From a bacterium (lineage in GTDB: Bacteria > Actinomycetota > Acidimicrobiia > Spongiisociales > ZC4RG35), in NCBI GenBank assembly GCA_028823995.1, contig JAPPFD010000032.1, forward strand, positions 1-64,000: 64,000 nucleotides of DNA, in the 5' to 3' direction. Made by a program: the position numbers and the translations under genes. The notes under the pieces were generated by a model. The model was given only the letters and a program-made list of their open reading frames with translations. It had not been told where the DNA came from and searched no databases. Shown in pieces: positions 33,507 through 40,973 of this stretch (position 1 is its first letter; the number at the start of each line of letters is the position of its first letter).

Positions 33507-34142
33507 CTATTTGAGGGAGCGGATTACCGTCACTACCTTGCCCAGGATGCGAGGATGATCGGGGACGAGGGGTGGGTAATCGGGGTTTTCCGAGACGAGT
33601 TCGATCCGCCCGTCCGTCCGGAATCGGACACGCTTGACGGTGGCTTCCGTCTCGTCCATGAGCACGGCTGCTATTTCACCGTTTTCCACTGTGGGTTGTG
33701 CCCTGACCACTACCCGATCGCCGGAGAGAATTCCCGCTCCGGTCATGGATTCTCCCTGCACTTCCAACATGAACAACTCTCCTTGGCCGACCAGTTGGGT
33801 GGGGAGAGGCAGCACGGAGTCGACGTGTTGTTCGGCGAGCAGGGGCGCTCCGGCGGCTATGGCCCCGAGGAGGGGAACCGACTGGAGGCTGGTCGGGTCT
33901 GAGCGGACCGGCTTTGGTGCGGGACGGACTTCGTCGATCACCACCAGGGCACGGGTCTTGGAGGGGTCCCGCCGAAGCCTCCCTGCCTTTACCAGGGTTG
34001 AGATCTGCGCGTGGACCGAGGAGGGTGAAGCGAGGCCCACCGCCTCACCTATCTCCCTCACCGTGGGGGGGTATCCCCGATCGGCGACCCGGTCCCTGAT
34101 CAGTTCGAGGATCTGTCGTTGGCGGTCGGTCAATCGGCTCAT
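33507..34142 (-). CDS. lexA: LexA repressor
   Basis: A 211-residue SOS repressor and self-cleaving serine protease. The winged-helix domain covers about 1-65 (TVREIGEAVGLASPSSVHAQI). The cleavage site is Ala97-Gly98, with nucleophile Ser132 in QGESMTGAG and general base Lys170 in EATVKRVRF. ATG 34142 gives the classical MSRLTDRQRQILE start; an upstream in-frame start at 34199 lies inside the operator region and is rejected. The divergent LysM gene and three LexA boxes are directly upstream, so it is autoregulated. RecA filament triggers its cleavage after DNA damage. Confidence 0.96.
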   Translation of the reverse strand: MSRLTDRQRQILELIRDRVADRGYPPTVREIGEAVGLASPSSVHAQISTLVKAGRLRRDPSKTRALVVIDEVRPAPKPVRSDPTSLQSVPLLGAIAAGAPLLAEQHVDSVLPLPTQLVGQGELFMLEVQGESMTGAGILSGDRVVVRAQPTVENGEIAAVLMDETEATVKRVRFRTDGRIELVSENPDYPPLVPDHPRILGKVVTVIRSLK

Positions 34143-34176
34143 GCCCGTAGACACTACTCCGAGGTCCTGGAAAAAC

Positions 34177-34190
34177 CAAACATTTGTTCG
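34177..34190. promoter_or_regulatory. SOS box 1 (imperfect), lexA side
   Basis: CAAACATTTGTTCG differs from the CGAAC-N4-GTTCG palindrome by one base. It lies 35 bp upstream of lexA and, seen from lexA, within the spacer after TTGCCA (34199-34194), so it probably mediates autoregulation. Confidence 0.65.
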
Positions 34191-34192
34191 AT

Positions 34193-34221
34193 TTGGCAAT
34201 CGAACAAATGTTCTATATACT
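34193..34221 (+). promoter_or_regulatory. Promoter of the LysM gene
   Basis: TTGGCA at 34193-34198, 17-bp spacer and TATACT at 34216-34221. The -35 overlaps a TTGCCA on the other strand that may serve lexA. The predicted transcript start lies at the ATG 34230, making the message leaderless. Confidence 0.7.
34201..34214. promoter_or_regulatory. SOS box 2, in the LysM promoter spacer
   Basis: CGAACAAATGTTCT has one deviation in the last base and sits between the -35 and -10 of the LysM promoter, the same geometry as at recA. Confidence 0.75.
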
Positions 34222-34224
34222 GAT

Positions 34225-34238
34225 CGAACATGCGTTCG
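34225..34238. promoter_or_regulatory. SOS box 3, covering the LysM start codon
   Basis: CGAACATGCGTTCG, extended to a perfect TCGAAC-N4-GTTCGA at 34224-34239, contains the ATG (34230-34232) of the LysM gene. Bound LexA would cover the transcript start. Confidence 0.85.
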
Positions 34239-34535
34239 ACAACCGCAGACCCGCAGGCAGGTTTACGAGCTCTCTTCCTGGGGCTCCTGGTAGTGATCTT
34301 TGCCGGCGCCCTGCTCTTGCTGTTCGAAGGGGAGGCGGTGGGCGCGTCGGGGCAACAGGAGATGGAGGCGGTGGTGGTCTCGCCCGGAGAAACCCTTTGG
34401 GAGATAGCCGATCGGTTCTCACCCGAGAGCGTGGACCTTCGGGTCGTGGTGCGGGAACTGGTGGAACTGAACGGGTTGGAATCCAAGGTGTTGAGGCCCG
34501 GTCAGGTCCTTCAGGTGCCCACCGCCAGGTTCTGA
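34230..34535 (+). CDS. SOS-induced LysM membrane protein (YneA/ChiZ/DivS-like)
   Basis: A 101-residue protein with one transmembrane helix (about 13-32) and an extracytoplasmic LysM peptidoglycan-binding domain (about 47-97: SPGETLWEIADRF, VRELVELNGL, VLRPGQVLQVP). It is divergent from lexA and under two or three LexA boxes. In Bacillus (YneA), Corynebacterium (DivS) and mycobacteria (ChiZ) the gene next to lexA encodes such a protein, which delays cell division during DNA damage; the same role is inferred here. No ribosome site precedes the ATG, which lies 9 bases after the -10. The 3' end overlaps the convergent membrane-protein gene by 25 bp. Confidence 0.85.
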   Translation: MRSTTADPQAGLRALFLGLLVVIFAGALLLLFEGEAVGASGQQEMEAVVVSPGETLWEIADRFSPESVDLRVVVRELVELNGLESKVLRPGQVLQVPTARF

Positions 34536-35800
34536 AGATCGGTCCTCAGGGACTGGATCTCGATTTCAGCTATCTCGGTGATCTCGGAGACAGCCTGGTC
34601 AAGATCCTGTCCAATCGCCAAGAGCAGGGACGCCACCTGCGTCAGCGCGGCCGAAGCCTGTTCCGGCCGGCCGTTTTGAACAGCGTCGGCGTAAGACTCG
34701 AGGTGAACGGCCAGGTAAGGCAGCGTCGCTTGCAGGGCTTGATGGTTTTGGAGGAGGCGAGGCTGGGTGGGTGGACTGGCCGCCGCTTGCTCAAGGCGGG
34801 ACTGCCAACCGGCCAGCAGTGCCGTGTTGTCCGCCAGATTGGTTATCTCCAGTGGTTCTGTCAGGGAGGGAGGCATCAGATTCGGGGCGATCTGTCCCCG
34901 GTAGGAGAACGTGGCCCCGAAAGTCTCACCCAGCCTGGAGATCCGTCCGGCCAGCGCCGTGGCCGCCAGCCGCATCTCGGCCAGCGAGGATCCATCGGTG
35001 GGAAGGGCTCCGGCGGACTCCACCAGGCTGCGTGAGGAGGTTCCCAAAGCGGAGATCGAGGAGACAAGTTCCGGGGTGAATGCACTGCCTTCCCGCAAGG
35101 ATTCGAGGGTGGCAAGGCTTTCGTTTACCGATCCGGCGGCGAGGGAGGCCGCGTTCATCACAGTGGCACGCAGTTCGTCCTGGTCCTGTTCTGCTCCCCG
35201 TATGAGCGTGAGGATGGCTGCCGTGATGATTGCAGCCGTGGCCGCCAGCGAAATCGTGATCCACATGGCGGAGCGGGACGGGCGTCCCGTCAGCTGCTGA
35301 AGGGAGCGGGATGAACGAGGCTGCAGACGGGGGAGTGAAATGGGTGGCGACGGCGCATTCCACATTTCCCGGATGTCAGCCTCGGTCAGGTCGTAGGCCT
35401 GGGCCGGGGGGCGGGAGAGCACACCGGTGGCGGTAGCCGTGGCGTAGGTCTGGGTAGCTGTTCCGTTGGGGTGTTCGCCGTACCCGTTTCCCAGGGAGGG
35501 ATGTTGTGAAGTGATCGGGTCCCGATGGGATCCGTTCATGACCGGGTGAGTACCGTTTCCCGCCTGGCTCACTCCATTCCGGTTGGGAACGGACTCCTCC
35601 CGTGGAGCGTCTTGGGCGCGGTTGTGGTCGATCCCCGAGTCGGGAAGCGAGGAAGCGGGATCAGTGTCGAGGGCCTTCTGTGGACGGGACCTTCGACGGG
35701 GAGCCGATCTGCGGACGTGTCCAAGGCTCCGCTGGGTGCTGGGCAACAGGTGCCTCCCGCGCGGCCGTTGCCTCCGCGGTGTAAAGTTTCGGTTGGACAA
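34511..35800 (-). CDS. Hypothetical single-pass membrane protein, 429 residues
   Basis: The first 175 residues are low-complexity and probably disordered (Arg-, Pro-, Asn- and Thr-rich, including GTATQTYATATATGVL). A single transmembrane helix follows near 178-202 (ITISLAATAAIITAAILTLI), then a 225-residue helical extracytoplasmic domain. This topology resembles membrane proteins of the divisome or signalling type, but no family is recognised. The start TTG 35800 is uncertain; later GTG or ATG codons inside the disordered part are possible. Its 3' end overlaps the LysM gene tail to tail by 25 bp, and its 5' end faces dut with a 38-bp gap. Confidence 0.65.
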   Translation of the reverse strand: MSNRNFTPRRQRPRGRHLLPSTQRSLGHVRRSAPRRRSRPQKALDTDPASSLPDSGIDHNRAQDAPREESVPNRNGVSQAGNGTHPVMNGSHRDPITSQHPSLGNGYGEHPNGTATQTYATATATGVLSRPPAQAYDLTEADIREMWNAPSPPISLPRLQPRSSRSLQQLTGRPSRSAMWITISLAATAAIITAAILTLIRGAEQDQDELRATVMNAASLAAGSVNESLATLESLREGSAFTPELVSSISALGTSSRSLVESAGALPTDGSSLAEMRLAATALAGRISRLGETFGATFSYRGQIAPNLMPPSLTEPLEITNLADNTALLAGWQSRLEQAAASPPTQPRLLQNHQALQATLPYLAVHLESYADAVQNGRPEQASAALTQVASLLLAIGQDLDQAVSEITEIAEIEIQSLRTDLQNLAVGT

Positions 35801-35838
35801 GCGAACCTACTTTGTGGTTGGTCCGCCCGACTTCCATT

Positions 35839-36276
35839 ATGCAGAACATTAACCTTAGCGTTCGAAGACTGGACAACGAAGTACCTTTCCCGCGGGCTGC
35901 ATATCCGGGAGACGCCGCCTTCGACCTGCCCACCGCGGTCGACGCGGAGATCCCGCCCGGGGAGAGAGTCAAGTTGCCCACCGGTCTGGCTGTCGCCATT
36001 CCCGAAGGGTGCGCCGGCCTGGTGTTGCCGCGCAGCGGTCTGGCCGAGCGGCTGGGCATCGGAGTGGTGAACAGTCCGGGGTTGATCGACTCCGGCTACC
36101 GGGGCGAGATCTCGGTGATCCTGGTCAACCTGTCCCGGGAGATTGCCCGCTTCTCAAAGGGTGATCGCATCGCCCAGTTGATGGTGGTCACCGTCCCTTC
36201 GGTGCAGTTGACCGAGGCGGACCGCCTGGACTCGACCGAGCGCGGCGAAGCCGGATTCGGATCGACCGGCTGGTGA
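35839..36276 (+). CDS. dut: dUTP diphosphatase
   Basis: A 145-residue trimeric dUTPase cleaving dUTP to dUMP and pyrophosphate. The five motifs are present: AAFDLPTA, PRSGLAERLGI, NSPGLIDSGYRGEISV with the uracil-stacking Tyr and catalytic Asp, RIAQLMV, and the C-terminal arm RGEAGFGSTGW. ATG 35839 starts the family N-terminus; no clear ribosome site is seen. The gene is divergent from the membrane protein at 34511-35800. Confidence 0.95.
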   Translation: MQNINLSVRRLDNEVPFPRAAYPGDAAFDLPTAVDAEIPPGERVKLPTGLAVAIPEGCAGLVLPRSGLAERLGIGVVNSPGLIDSGYRGEISVILVNLSREIARFSKGDRIAQLMVVTVPSVQLTEADRLDSTERGEAGFGSTGW

Positions 36277-36302
36277 GGGGAGGACTATAATGGCCCCGAG
36301 AC

Positions 36303-36375
36303 GCGGAAGTAGCTCAGCTGGTAGAGCGCAACCTTGCCAAGGTTGAGGTCGCGGGTTCGAGCCCCGTCTTCCGCT
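36303..36375 (+). tRNA. tRNA-Gly (anticodon GCC)
   Basis: 73-nt cloverleaf: acceptor GCGGAAG/CTTCCGC, D-stem GCTC/GAGC, anticodon loop TTGCCAA, T-stem GCGGG/CCCGT with TTCGAGC loop, discriminator T. No encoded CCA. Confidence 0.96.
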
Positions 36376-36383
36376 CGTCACTG

Positions 36384-36407
36384 CTTCTTCTGCTGAGGCA
36401 GGAGAAG
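36384..36407 (+). other. Hairpin between tRNA-Gly and tRNA-Cys
   Basis: CTTCTTCTGC and GCAGGAGAAG form a 10-bp stem (one G-U pair) with a TGAG loop. No T-run follows, so it is more likely a processing or pausing structure in a tRNA precursor than a terminator. Confidence 0.4.
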
Positions 36408-36413
36408 AGGCAC

Positions 36414-36485
36414 GGCGACGTGGCCGAGTGGATTAGGCACGGGTCTGCAAAACCCGTTACTCCGGTTCGATTCCGGACGTCGCCT
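36414..36485 (+). tRNA. tRNA-Cys (anticodon GCA)
   Basis: 72-nt cloverleaf: acceptor GGCGACG/CGTCGCC, anticodon stem CGGGT/ACCCG around CTGCAAA, TTCGATT loop in the T-arm and the U73 discriminator typical of tRNA-Cys. No encoded CCA. Confidence 0.96.
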
Positions 36486-36507
36486 CCGGGATCGGGGGCT
36501 TCCGATG

Positions 36508-36579
36508 GGGCCCTTAGCTCAGAGGGAGAGCGCTTCCTTGACACGGAAGAGGTCAGTGGTTCAATTCCACTAGGGCCCA
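36508..36579 (+). tRNA. tRNA-Val (anticodon GAC)
   Basis: 72-nt cloverleaf: acceptor GGGCCCT/AGGGCCC, D-stem GCTC/GAGC, anticodon loop TTGACAC in stem CTTCC/GGAAG, T-arm AGTGG/CCACT with TTCAATT, discriminator A. Confidence 0.96.
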
Positions 36580-36974
36580 CCCTGTTTTCCTCCGGATCGC
36601 AAAACGGCGCCTGGCTGAATAGGTGGCAACAAACAGGAGGGATGCTCCAAAGATATTCGGAGATGAATCTTGTCTGGAACTTTTCTCGAAACCGGCATGT
36701 GTTTTCGCGAGTTCCGGACGGCAGTCGACGGCGTGGCACAGGACCAGGTCCGCACAGGTTAGGGCGCCGTTTGAGAATGAGGAGACGCGGAATCCCCGGC
36801 CTTCAAGATGATGCTGAATACCTGGTAAAAGCGGTTTGAAGGTCTGGTGTCGGTGCTTTACAAGTGGCAAGTAATAGTTGTATCAGAATCGTTATTGTCC
36901 GTCGCTTGTAGTTTTGTGTAGGTTTCAGAGTTCGTTTATAGTGGGAACTACGCGCTAGAAAAGGCAGAAAAGAA
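36580..36974. other. AT-richer spacer after the tRNA genes
   Basis: Almost 400 bp without a supportable gene; the sequence becomes AT-rich toward the 3' end, where it carries a good promoter (36914-36942) for the 133-residue ORF. No tRNA fragment repeat or integrase remnant was recognised. Confidence 0.45.
36914..36942 (+). promoter_or_regulatory. Promoter of the 133-residue hypothetical gene
   Basis: TTGTGT (36914-36919) and TATAGT (36937-36942) with 17-bp spacing. The predicted leader to ATG 36975 is about 25 nt. Confidence 0.6.
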
Positions 36975-37376
36975 ATGGACAAGCGGAGTAACTTATCTCC
37001 TGAAGTAAAACAAGCCAGAGCCGCCGCTCGCTCGGAAACCAGGGCCGTGAGGAAGTATCTGGAGGGCTTGCAGGCAACGTCAGCCCGTCGGGGGCGTCGC
37101 AAGTCTCCTCAACAGGAACTTGAGACAGTGCAACAGCAGTTGGATGTCGAGTCGGACCAGATTCAGAGGCTCGCTTTGATCCAGCGCCGAATCGATGCTG
37201 AACGACGTTTGGCGGAATCTTCAGATCCCATCGACATAGAGGCGTTGGAGTCTGAGTTTGTCAAGGTAGCCAGGTCCTATTCGGATCGCAAGGGCATCTC
37301 CTACAAGGCGTGGCGGGAGATGGGAGTCGCCGCAGCGGTGCTGGGCAAGAGCGGAATTGCCCGCACTCGCGGCTAG
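36975..37376 (+). CDS. Conserved-looking hypothetical protein, helical, 133 residues
   Basis: A basic, highly helical protein. Residues 1-50 are rich in Arg and Lys (VKQARAAARSETRAVRKYLEGL), 50-90 form a probable coiled coil (QELETVQQQLDVESDQIQRL), and the C-terminus holds SYSDRKGISYKAWREMGVAAAVLGKSGI, which has the look of a small DNA-binding or helix-turn-helix-like module that I associate with uncharacterised actinobacterial proteins. It has its own consensus-like promoter and lies between tRNA genes. The AGAAAAGAAA before the ATG is a weak ribosome site. Function unknown. Confidence 0.7.
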   Translation: MDKRSNLSPEVKQARAAARSETRAVRKYLEGLQATSARRGRRKSPQQELETVQQQLDVESDQIQRLALIQRRIDAERRLAESSDPIDIEALESEFVKVARSYSDRKGISYKAWREMGVAAAVLGKSGIARTRG

Positions 37377-37410
37377 CCACTCCTTCCGGCTACCATTGCC
37401 AGTGTGGGAA

Positions 37411-37482
37411 GGGCGCTTAGCTCAGCGGGAGAGCGCTGCCTTCACACGGCAGAGGTCACTGGTTCGATCCCAGTAGCGCCCA
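37411..37482 (+). tRNA. tRNA-Val (anticodon CAC)
   Basis: 72-nt cloverleaf: acceptor GGGCGCT/AGCGCCC, anticodon loop TTCACAC in stem CTGCC/GGCAG, T-arm ACTGG/CCAGT with TTCGATC, discriminator A. Closely similar to the tRNA-Val(GAC) gene 900 bp upstream. Confidence 0.96.
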
Positions 37483-37567
37483 CGTCGAATAGTTAATCAA
37501 AGGGCCCGCTCCGGAGTGGGTGGATAGGCGCAGGATCACCCGCACCAGCCTTTAAAGTAGTTGATCA

Positions 37568-38488
37568 ATGTTGAACATACGCTGGGTGGACCTGCCAAGC
37601 GATTTGGCCGCATTGGAGAGTCTGGTCGCTCGAATCGAAGAGCATGACGGCCACCCTGCAATGGGGGAGCGCAAGTACTTTCATCTTGTAGATCCCCCTC
37701 CCCATGCCGATGCCTTCCCACCAGGCCTGGTAGCTGAGGATGAGGGAGAGGGGACGGTCGGGTACCTGGCCCTTCTGGAGGAGGACAGCCGGCTTTGGAC
37801 GGTGGAGGCGGCCGTCAGGCCTGACTACCGCAGTGACGTCCACCTGTCGGGTCTGCTGGCGGAGGCCGGAAGAGCCGTGGGGACCCGGGGCGGAAGAGGC
37901 ATTCGGCTGTGGGCATATATTCCCGAACTCACCAGGGCCGCCGAGACGGCCGGTTTCACGTTGGAACGGGAGCTTTACCACATGAGGGTGCCCCTCCCGC
38001 TCGGCGAACGGCCGCGCTTTCCCCCCGAGATCGCCATCAGGGGGTTCCGGGAGGGGGTTGACGAGCAGGCCTGGCTGGACGGGAACAACCGGGCTTTTGC
38101 AGGCCATCCGGAGAACGGCGACTGGGGAATCGCCGATCTGGATCGTCGTCGCCGCCGCCCCTGGTTCTCCTCCGAGGGTTTGCGCATGGCCTGGGACGGC
38201 GACGATCTGGCCGGGTTCTGCTGGACCAAAGTCCCATCGTCCCGGGCCGGAGAGATCTACGTGATAGCCGTCCTCCCCGGCTATCAGGGGAGAGGGCTCG
38301 GAAAGGCCCTGCTGTTGGAGGGGATCCGCCACATGCATGACGGCGAAGGTGCTCTGGCCTGCGTTCTGTATGTGGACGCCGCCAACCTCCCGGCGGTGAA
38401 CATGTACCGTTCCATGGGATTCCGTCATCACCACACCGACCGTTCCTACCTGGGCCAACTCAGAGCGGATGACCCCGAAGCCTCGTGA
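37568..38488 (+). CDS. mshD: Mycothiol synthase
   Basis: A 306-residue acetyltransferase with two GNAT domains, catalysing the last step of mycothiol synthesis (acetylation of Cys-GlcN-inositol). Diagnostic blocks are NNRAFAGHPENGDW, FCWTKVPSS, GEIYVIAVLPGYQGRGLGKALLLEGI (acetyl-CoA loop) and CVLYVDAANLPAVNMYRSMGF. Mycothiol is confined to Actinobacteria, so this gene supports the assignment of the organism. TAAAGT at 37553-37558 ends 10 bases before the ATG and there is no ribosome site, which suggests a leaderless mRNA. thrS follows closely. Confidence 0.92.
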   Translation: MLNIRWVDLPSDLAALESLVARIEEHDGHPAMGERKYFHLVDPPPHADAFPPGLVAEDEGEGTVGYLALLEEDSRLWTVEAAVRPDYRSDVHLSGLLAEAGRAVGTRGGRGIRLWAYIPELTRAAETAGFTLERELYHMRVPLPLGERPRFPPEIAIRGFREGVDEQAWLDGNNRAFAGHPENGDWGIADLDRRRRRPWFSSEGLRMAWDGDDLAGFCWTKVPSSRAGEIYVIAVLPGYQGRGLGKALLLEGIRHMHDGEGALACVLYVDAANLPAVNMYRSMGFRHHHTDRSYLGQLRADDPEAS

Positions 38489-38519
38489 TGTACCCTATCT
38501 GTCCAGTGAGGAGACACGA

Positions 38520-40472
38520 TTGAAACTGCAGTTGGAACTGCCCGACGGCGGCGTGATCGAGAGCGAGCCGGGCGTCACCGGCTGGGAGGTCGCCCGGGGG
38601 ATCGGCGCCGGCCTCGCCCGGGCGGCCGTGGCGGTGCAACTGGATGACGAGTTACTGGATCTGACCCGTCCCCTCCAGAAGTCGGGAAGAATTCGGATAA
38701 TCACCGACCGGATGGAAGAGGGCAGAGAGGTCCTGCGACACTCAGCCGCCCATGTGCTGGCGCAGGCGGTATTGGATCTCTACCCGGGATCCACATTCGC
38801 CATCGGACCTGCCATCCAGGACGGCTTCTACTACGACTTCGGGATGGAACGACCCTTCGGCCCTGAGGACTTGTCGCGGTTGGAGGAGAGAATGGCCGAG
38901 CTGATCGCTGCCGACCAACCTTTCATACGCCGCTCGATGAGTCGGGAAGAGGCCCTTGAAGTGTTTCGGTCTCATCCCTTCAAAGTGGAGATAATCGAAT
39001 CGGTGGAATCTTCCGAGGTGGGAGAGGGGGAAGAAGTGACCATCTACAGCAACAACGGGTTTGTCGACCTGTGCCTAGGTCCACATGTTCCCTCCACCGG
39101 GCGGCTGAAGGCGGTGAAACTGCTGCGCTCTTCGGGAGCTTATTGGAGAGGAGATGAAAACAACCCGCAGTTGCAGAGAATCTACGGAACGGCCTGGGAG
39201 TCGCCGAAGGCTTTGGCGGATTATCTGCATCGGCTGGAAGAAGCCGAACGGCGCGATCATCGGAAGGTCGGCCCGGGTCTGGACTTGTTCTCGTTCCCCC
39301 GGCAATTGGGATCGGGGCTGATGGTATGGCACCCGAAAGGCGGCATGGTCAGAAAACTGATGGAGGACCACAGCCGCAGGCTCCATGAGAAATACGGGTT
39401 CGAGTTCGTCTTCTCGCCACACCTGGCTCGCAGCCACCTTTGGGAGACCTCCGGTCACCTTGACTTCTATGCCGATTACATGTATCCGGCAATGGCCATG
39501 GACAGGGGGGACGAGTACCTGGTAAAGCCCATGAATTGCCCCTTTCACGTCCTTATTTACGGAAGCCGGGGCCGCTCATACCGGGATCTTCCCATGAGGT
39601 TGGCGGAGTTGGGCGCGGTTTACAGGTACGAGAGGTCGGGAGTGATCCACGGCGCGCTCCGGGCCCGCGGATTCACCCAGGACGACTCCCACACTTTCTG
39701 CACCCGCCAACAACTCCCCGACGAACTGGACATGCATCTTCTCTTCGTGCTCAACTGGTTGAGAGACTTCGGCTTCGAGGAATTCGAGGCCGATCTCTCC
39801 ACCCGCCCCGAGAGGTTCGTGGGCGACCCCCGGATGTGGGACGTGGCGGAGGACGCCCTCCTGCAGTCGATAAGGACCGGCGGCGTCTCCCACCGGGTGG
39901 CGGAGGGCGAGGGCGCCTTCTACGGACCCAAGATCGACATTCACGTGCGGGACGCCATCGGCAGGAGGTGGCAGATGTCCACCATCCAGGTTGACTTTGC
40001 GCTTCCCGAGAACTTCGGATTGGAGTATGCCGACTCCGACAACGTGTTTCGTCGGCCTGTGATGATCCACTGCGCGAAAGCCGGATCCATCGAGCGGTTC
40101 TTCGGAGTGCTGGTGGAGCACTACGCGGGCGCCTTCCCCCTGTGGCTGGCGCCGGTCCAGGTATCGGTGACACCGGTGGCAGACCGCCATCTGGACTATG
40201 CCCGGGAGGTGGGAGGGCGGCTGGAGTCGGCAGGTCTGCGGACCGAGGTGGATGGTTCATCCGATCGGCTGGGAGAGAAGATCCGGCGGGCAATGACCTC
40301 CAAACACCCCGCGGTTTTGGTGGTGGGCGACCAGGATGTGGAGAACGGGACCGTGGGCGTGCGCCGTCATGGGGAGAGGCGTGAGAGAAGGGCGGTTCCG
40401 CTGGAAGAGGTCGTGCAGAGCCTTGCGGACGAGGCTCTCCCTCCCGGCGGCCTGCCTGAGGGGCGTCCATGA
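38520..40472 (+). CDS. thrS: Threonyl-tRNA synthetase
   Basis: A 650-residue class II synthetase with TGS domain (about 1-60), the editing domain with HSAAH and CLGPH metal motifs, the catalytic core (VKPMNCPFHVLIYG with zinc Cys, YERSGVIHGALRARGFTQDD) and the C-terminal anticodon domain. TTG 38520 was chosen because GAGGAGA lies 5 bases upstream and the TGS domain starts directly after; an ATG at 38469 would overlap mshD by 20 bases. The stop overlaps the next gene. Confidence 0.95.
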   Translation: MKLQLELPDGGVIESEPGVTGWEVARGIGAGLARAAVAVQLDDELLDLTRPLQKSGRIRIITDRMEEGREVLRHSAAHVLAQAVLDLYPGSTFAIGPAIQDGFYYDFGMERPFGPEDLSRLEERMAELIAADQPFIRRSMSREEALEVFRSHPFKVEIIESVESSEVGEGEEVTIYSNNGFVDLCLGPHVPSTGRLKAVKLLRSSGAYWRGDENNPQLQRIYGTAWESPKALADYLHRLEEAERRDHRKVGPGLDLFSFPRQLGSGLMVWHPKGGMVRKLMEDHSRRLHEKYGFEFVFSPHLARSHLWETSGHLDFYADYMYPAMAMDRGDEYLVKPMNCPFHVLIYGSRGRSYRDLPMRLAELGAVYRYERSGVIHGALRARGFTQDDSHTFCTRQQLPDELDMHLLFVLNWLRDFGFEEFEADLSTRPERFVGDPRMWDVAEDALLQSIRTGGVSHRVAEGEGAFYGPKIDIHVRDAIGRRWQMSTIQVDFALPENFGLEYADSDNVFRRPVMIHCAKAGSIERFFGVLVEHYAGAFPLWLAPVQVSVTPVADRHLDYAREVGGRLESAGLRTEVDGSSDRLGEKIRRAMTSKHPAVLVVGDQDVENGTVGVRRHGERRERRAVPLEEVVQSLADEALPPGGLPEGRP

Positions 40473-40960
40473 GCTACCGGGGATCCGACGGGATCGTCAT
40501 CCCCGAGGAGACGGCGCGCGCCGAAGCCGTCCCCGACGACCTCGATGCAGGGGCGCCGGGCCCCTATCGCTTCCCGGACCCCGGTCGACGTCGGTGGGCC
40601 GCCTGGATTTACCTGGCGATGGCCGGGCTCCTGGCGGGACTTGCCCTCTCGGAGCCGGGGCTGTGGATCACCGCTCTCCTCCTGGCCGCGATCGGCGCGT
40701 ACCAGTGGTGGGCGTCGTGGCCCCTGGTTCTCGACCAGGCCGGCGCCCTGCAGACCGCGGCCGCAAGAGTGCCCTTCGGGGTCGGGCACGCCTCGGTGGC
40801 GGTGACCTTCGCCGGGATACGGTCCCGTCCCCGCTGGCAGGTGATCGTCTACTCCTCGGAGAGCCCGCCGAAGCGCAGGGCGCTGGTGGAGATCGACGGG
40901 GTGACCGGGGAGTCCTCAGAGGATGTGTACATAGAGGACCTGGAACCTCCGCAAGCCTGA
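40469..40960 (+). CDS. Hypothetical membrane protein, 163 residues
   Basis: ATG overlaps the thrS stop (ATGA). The protein has an acidic N-terminus, two adjacent transmembrane helices (about 43-61 and 66-86, WIYLAMAGLLAGLALSEPGLWITALLLAAIGAYQWWASW in outline) and a beta-rich cytoplasmic domain ending in EDVYIEDLEPPQA. It resembles small actinobacterial proteins with a PH-like domain, but the similarity is too vague for a name. It converges with citrate synthase at a 13-bp distance. Confidence 0.7.
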   Translation: MSYRGSDGIVIPEETARAEAVPDDLDAGAPGPYRFPDPGRRRWAAWIYLAMAGLLAGLALSEPGLWITALLLAAIGAYQWWASWPLVLDQAGALQTAAARVPFGVGHASVAVTFAGIRSRPRWQVIVYSSESPPKRRALVEIDGVTGESSEDVYIEDLEPPQA

Positions 40961-40973
40961 GGCCGCCGGACTC

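Noticed and set aside
33359-33514. 51-codon plus-strand ORF between dapF and lexA
   Set aside because: No ribosome site, no promoter with both elements, and a composition unlike neighbouring proteins.
34143-34199. Upstream start for lexA
   Set aside because: It would place the N-terminus inside the LexA operators and adds residues not found in the family.
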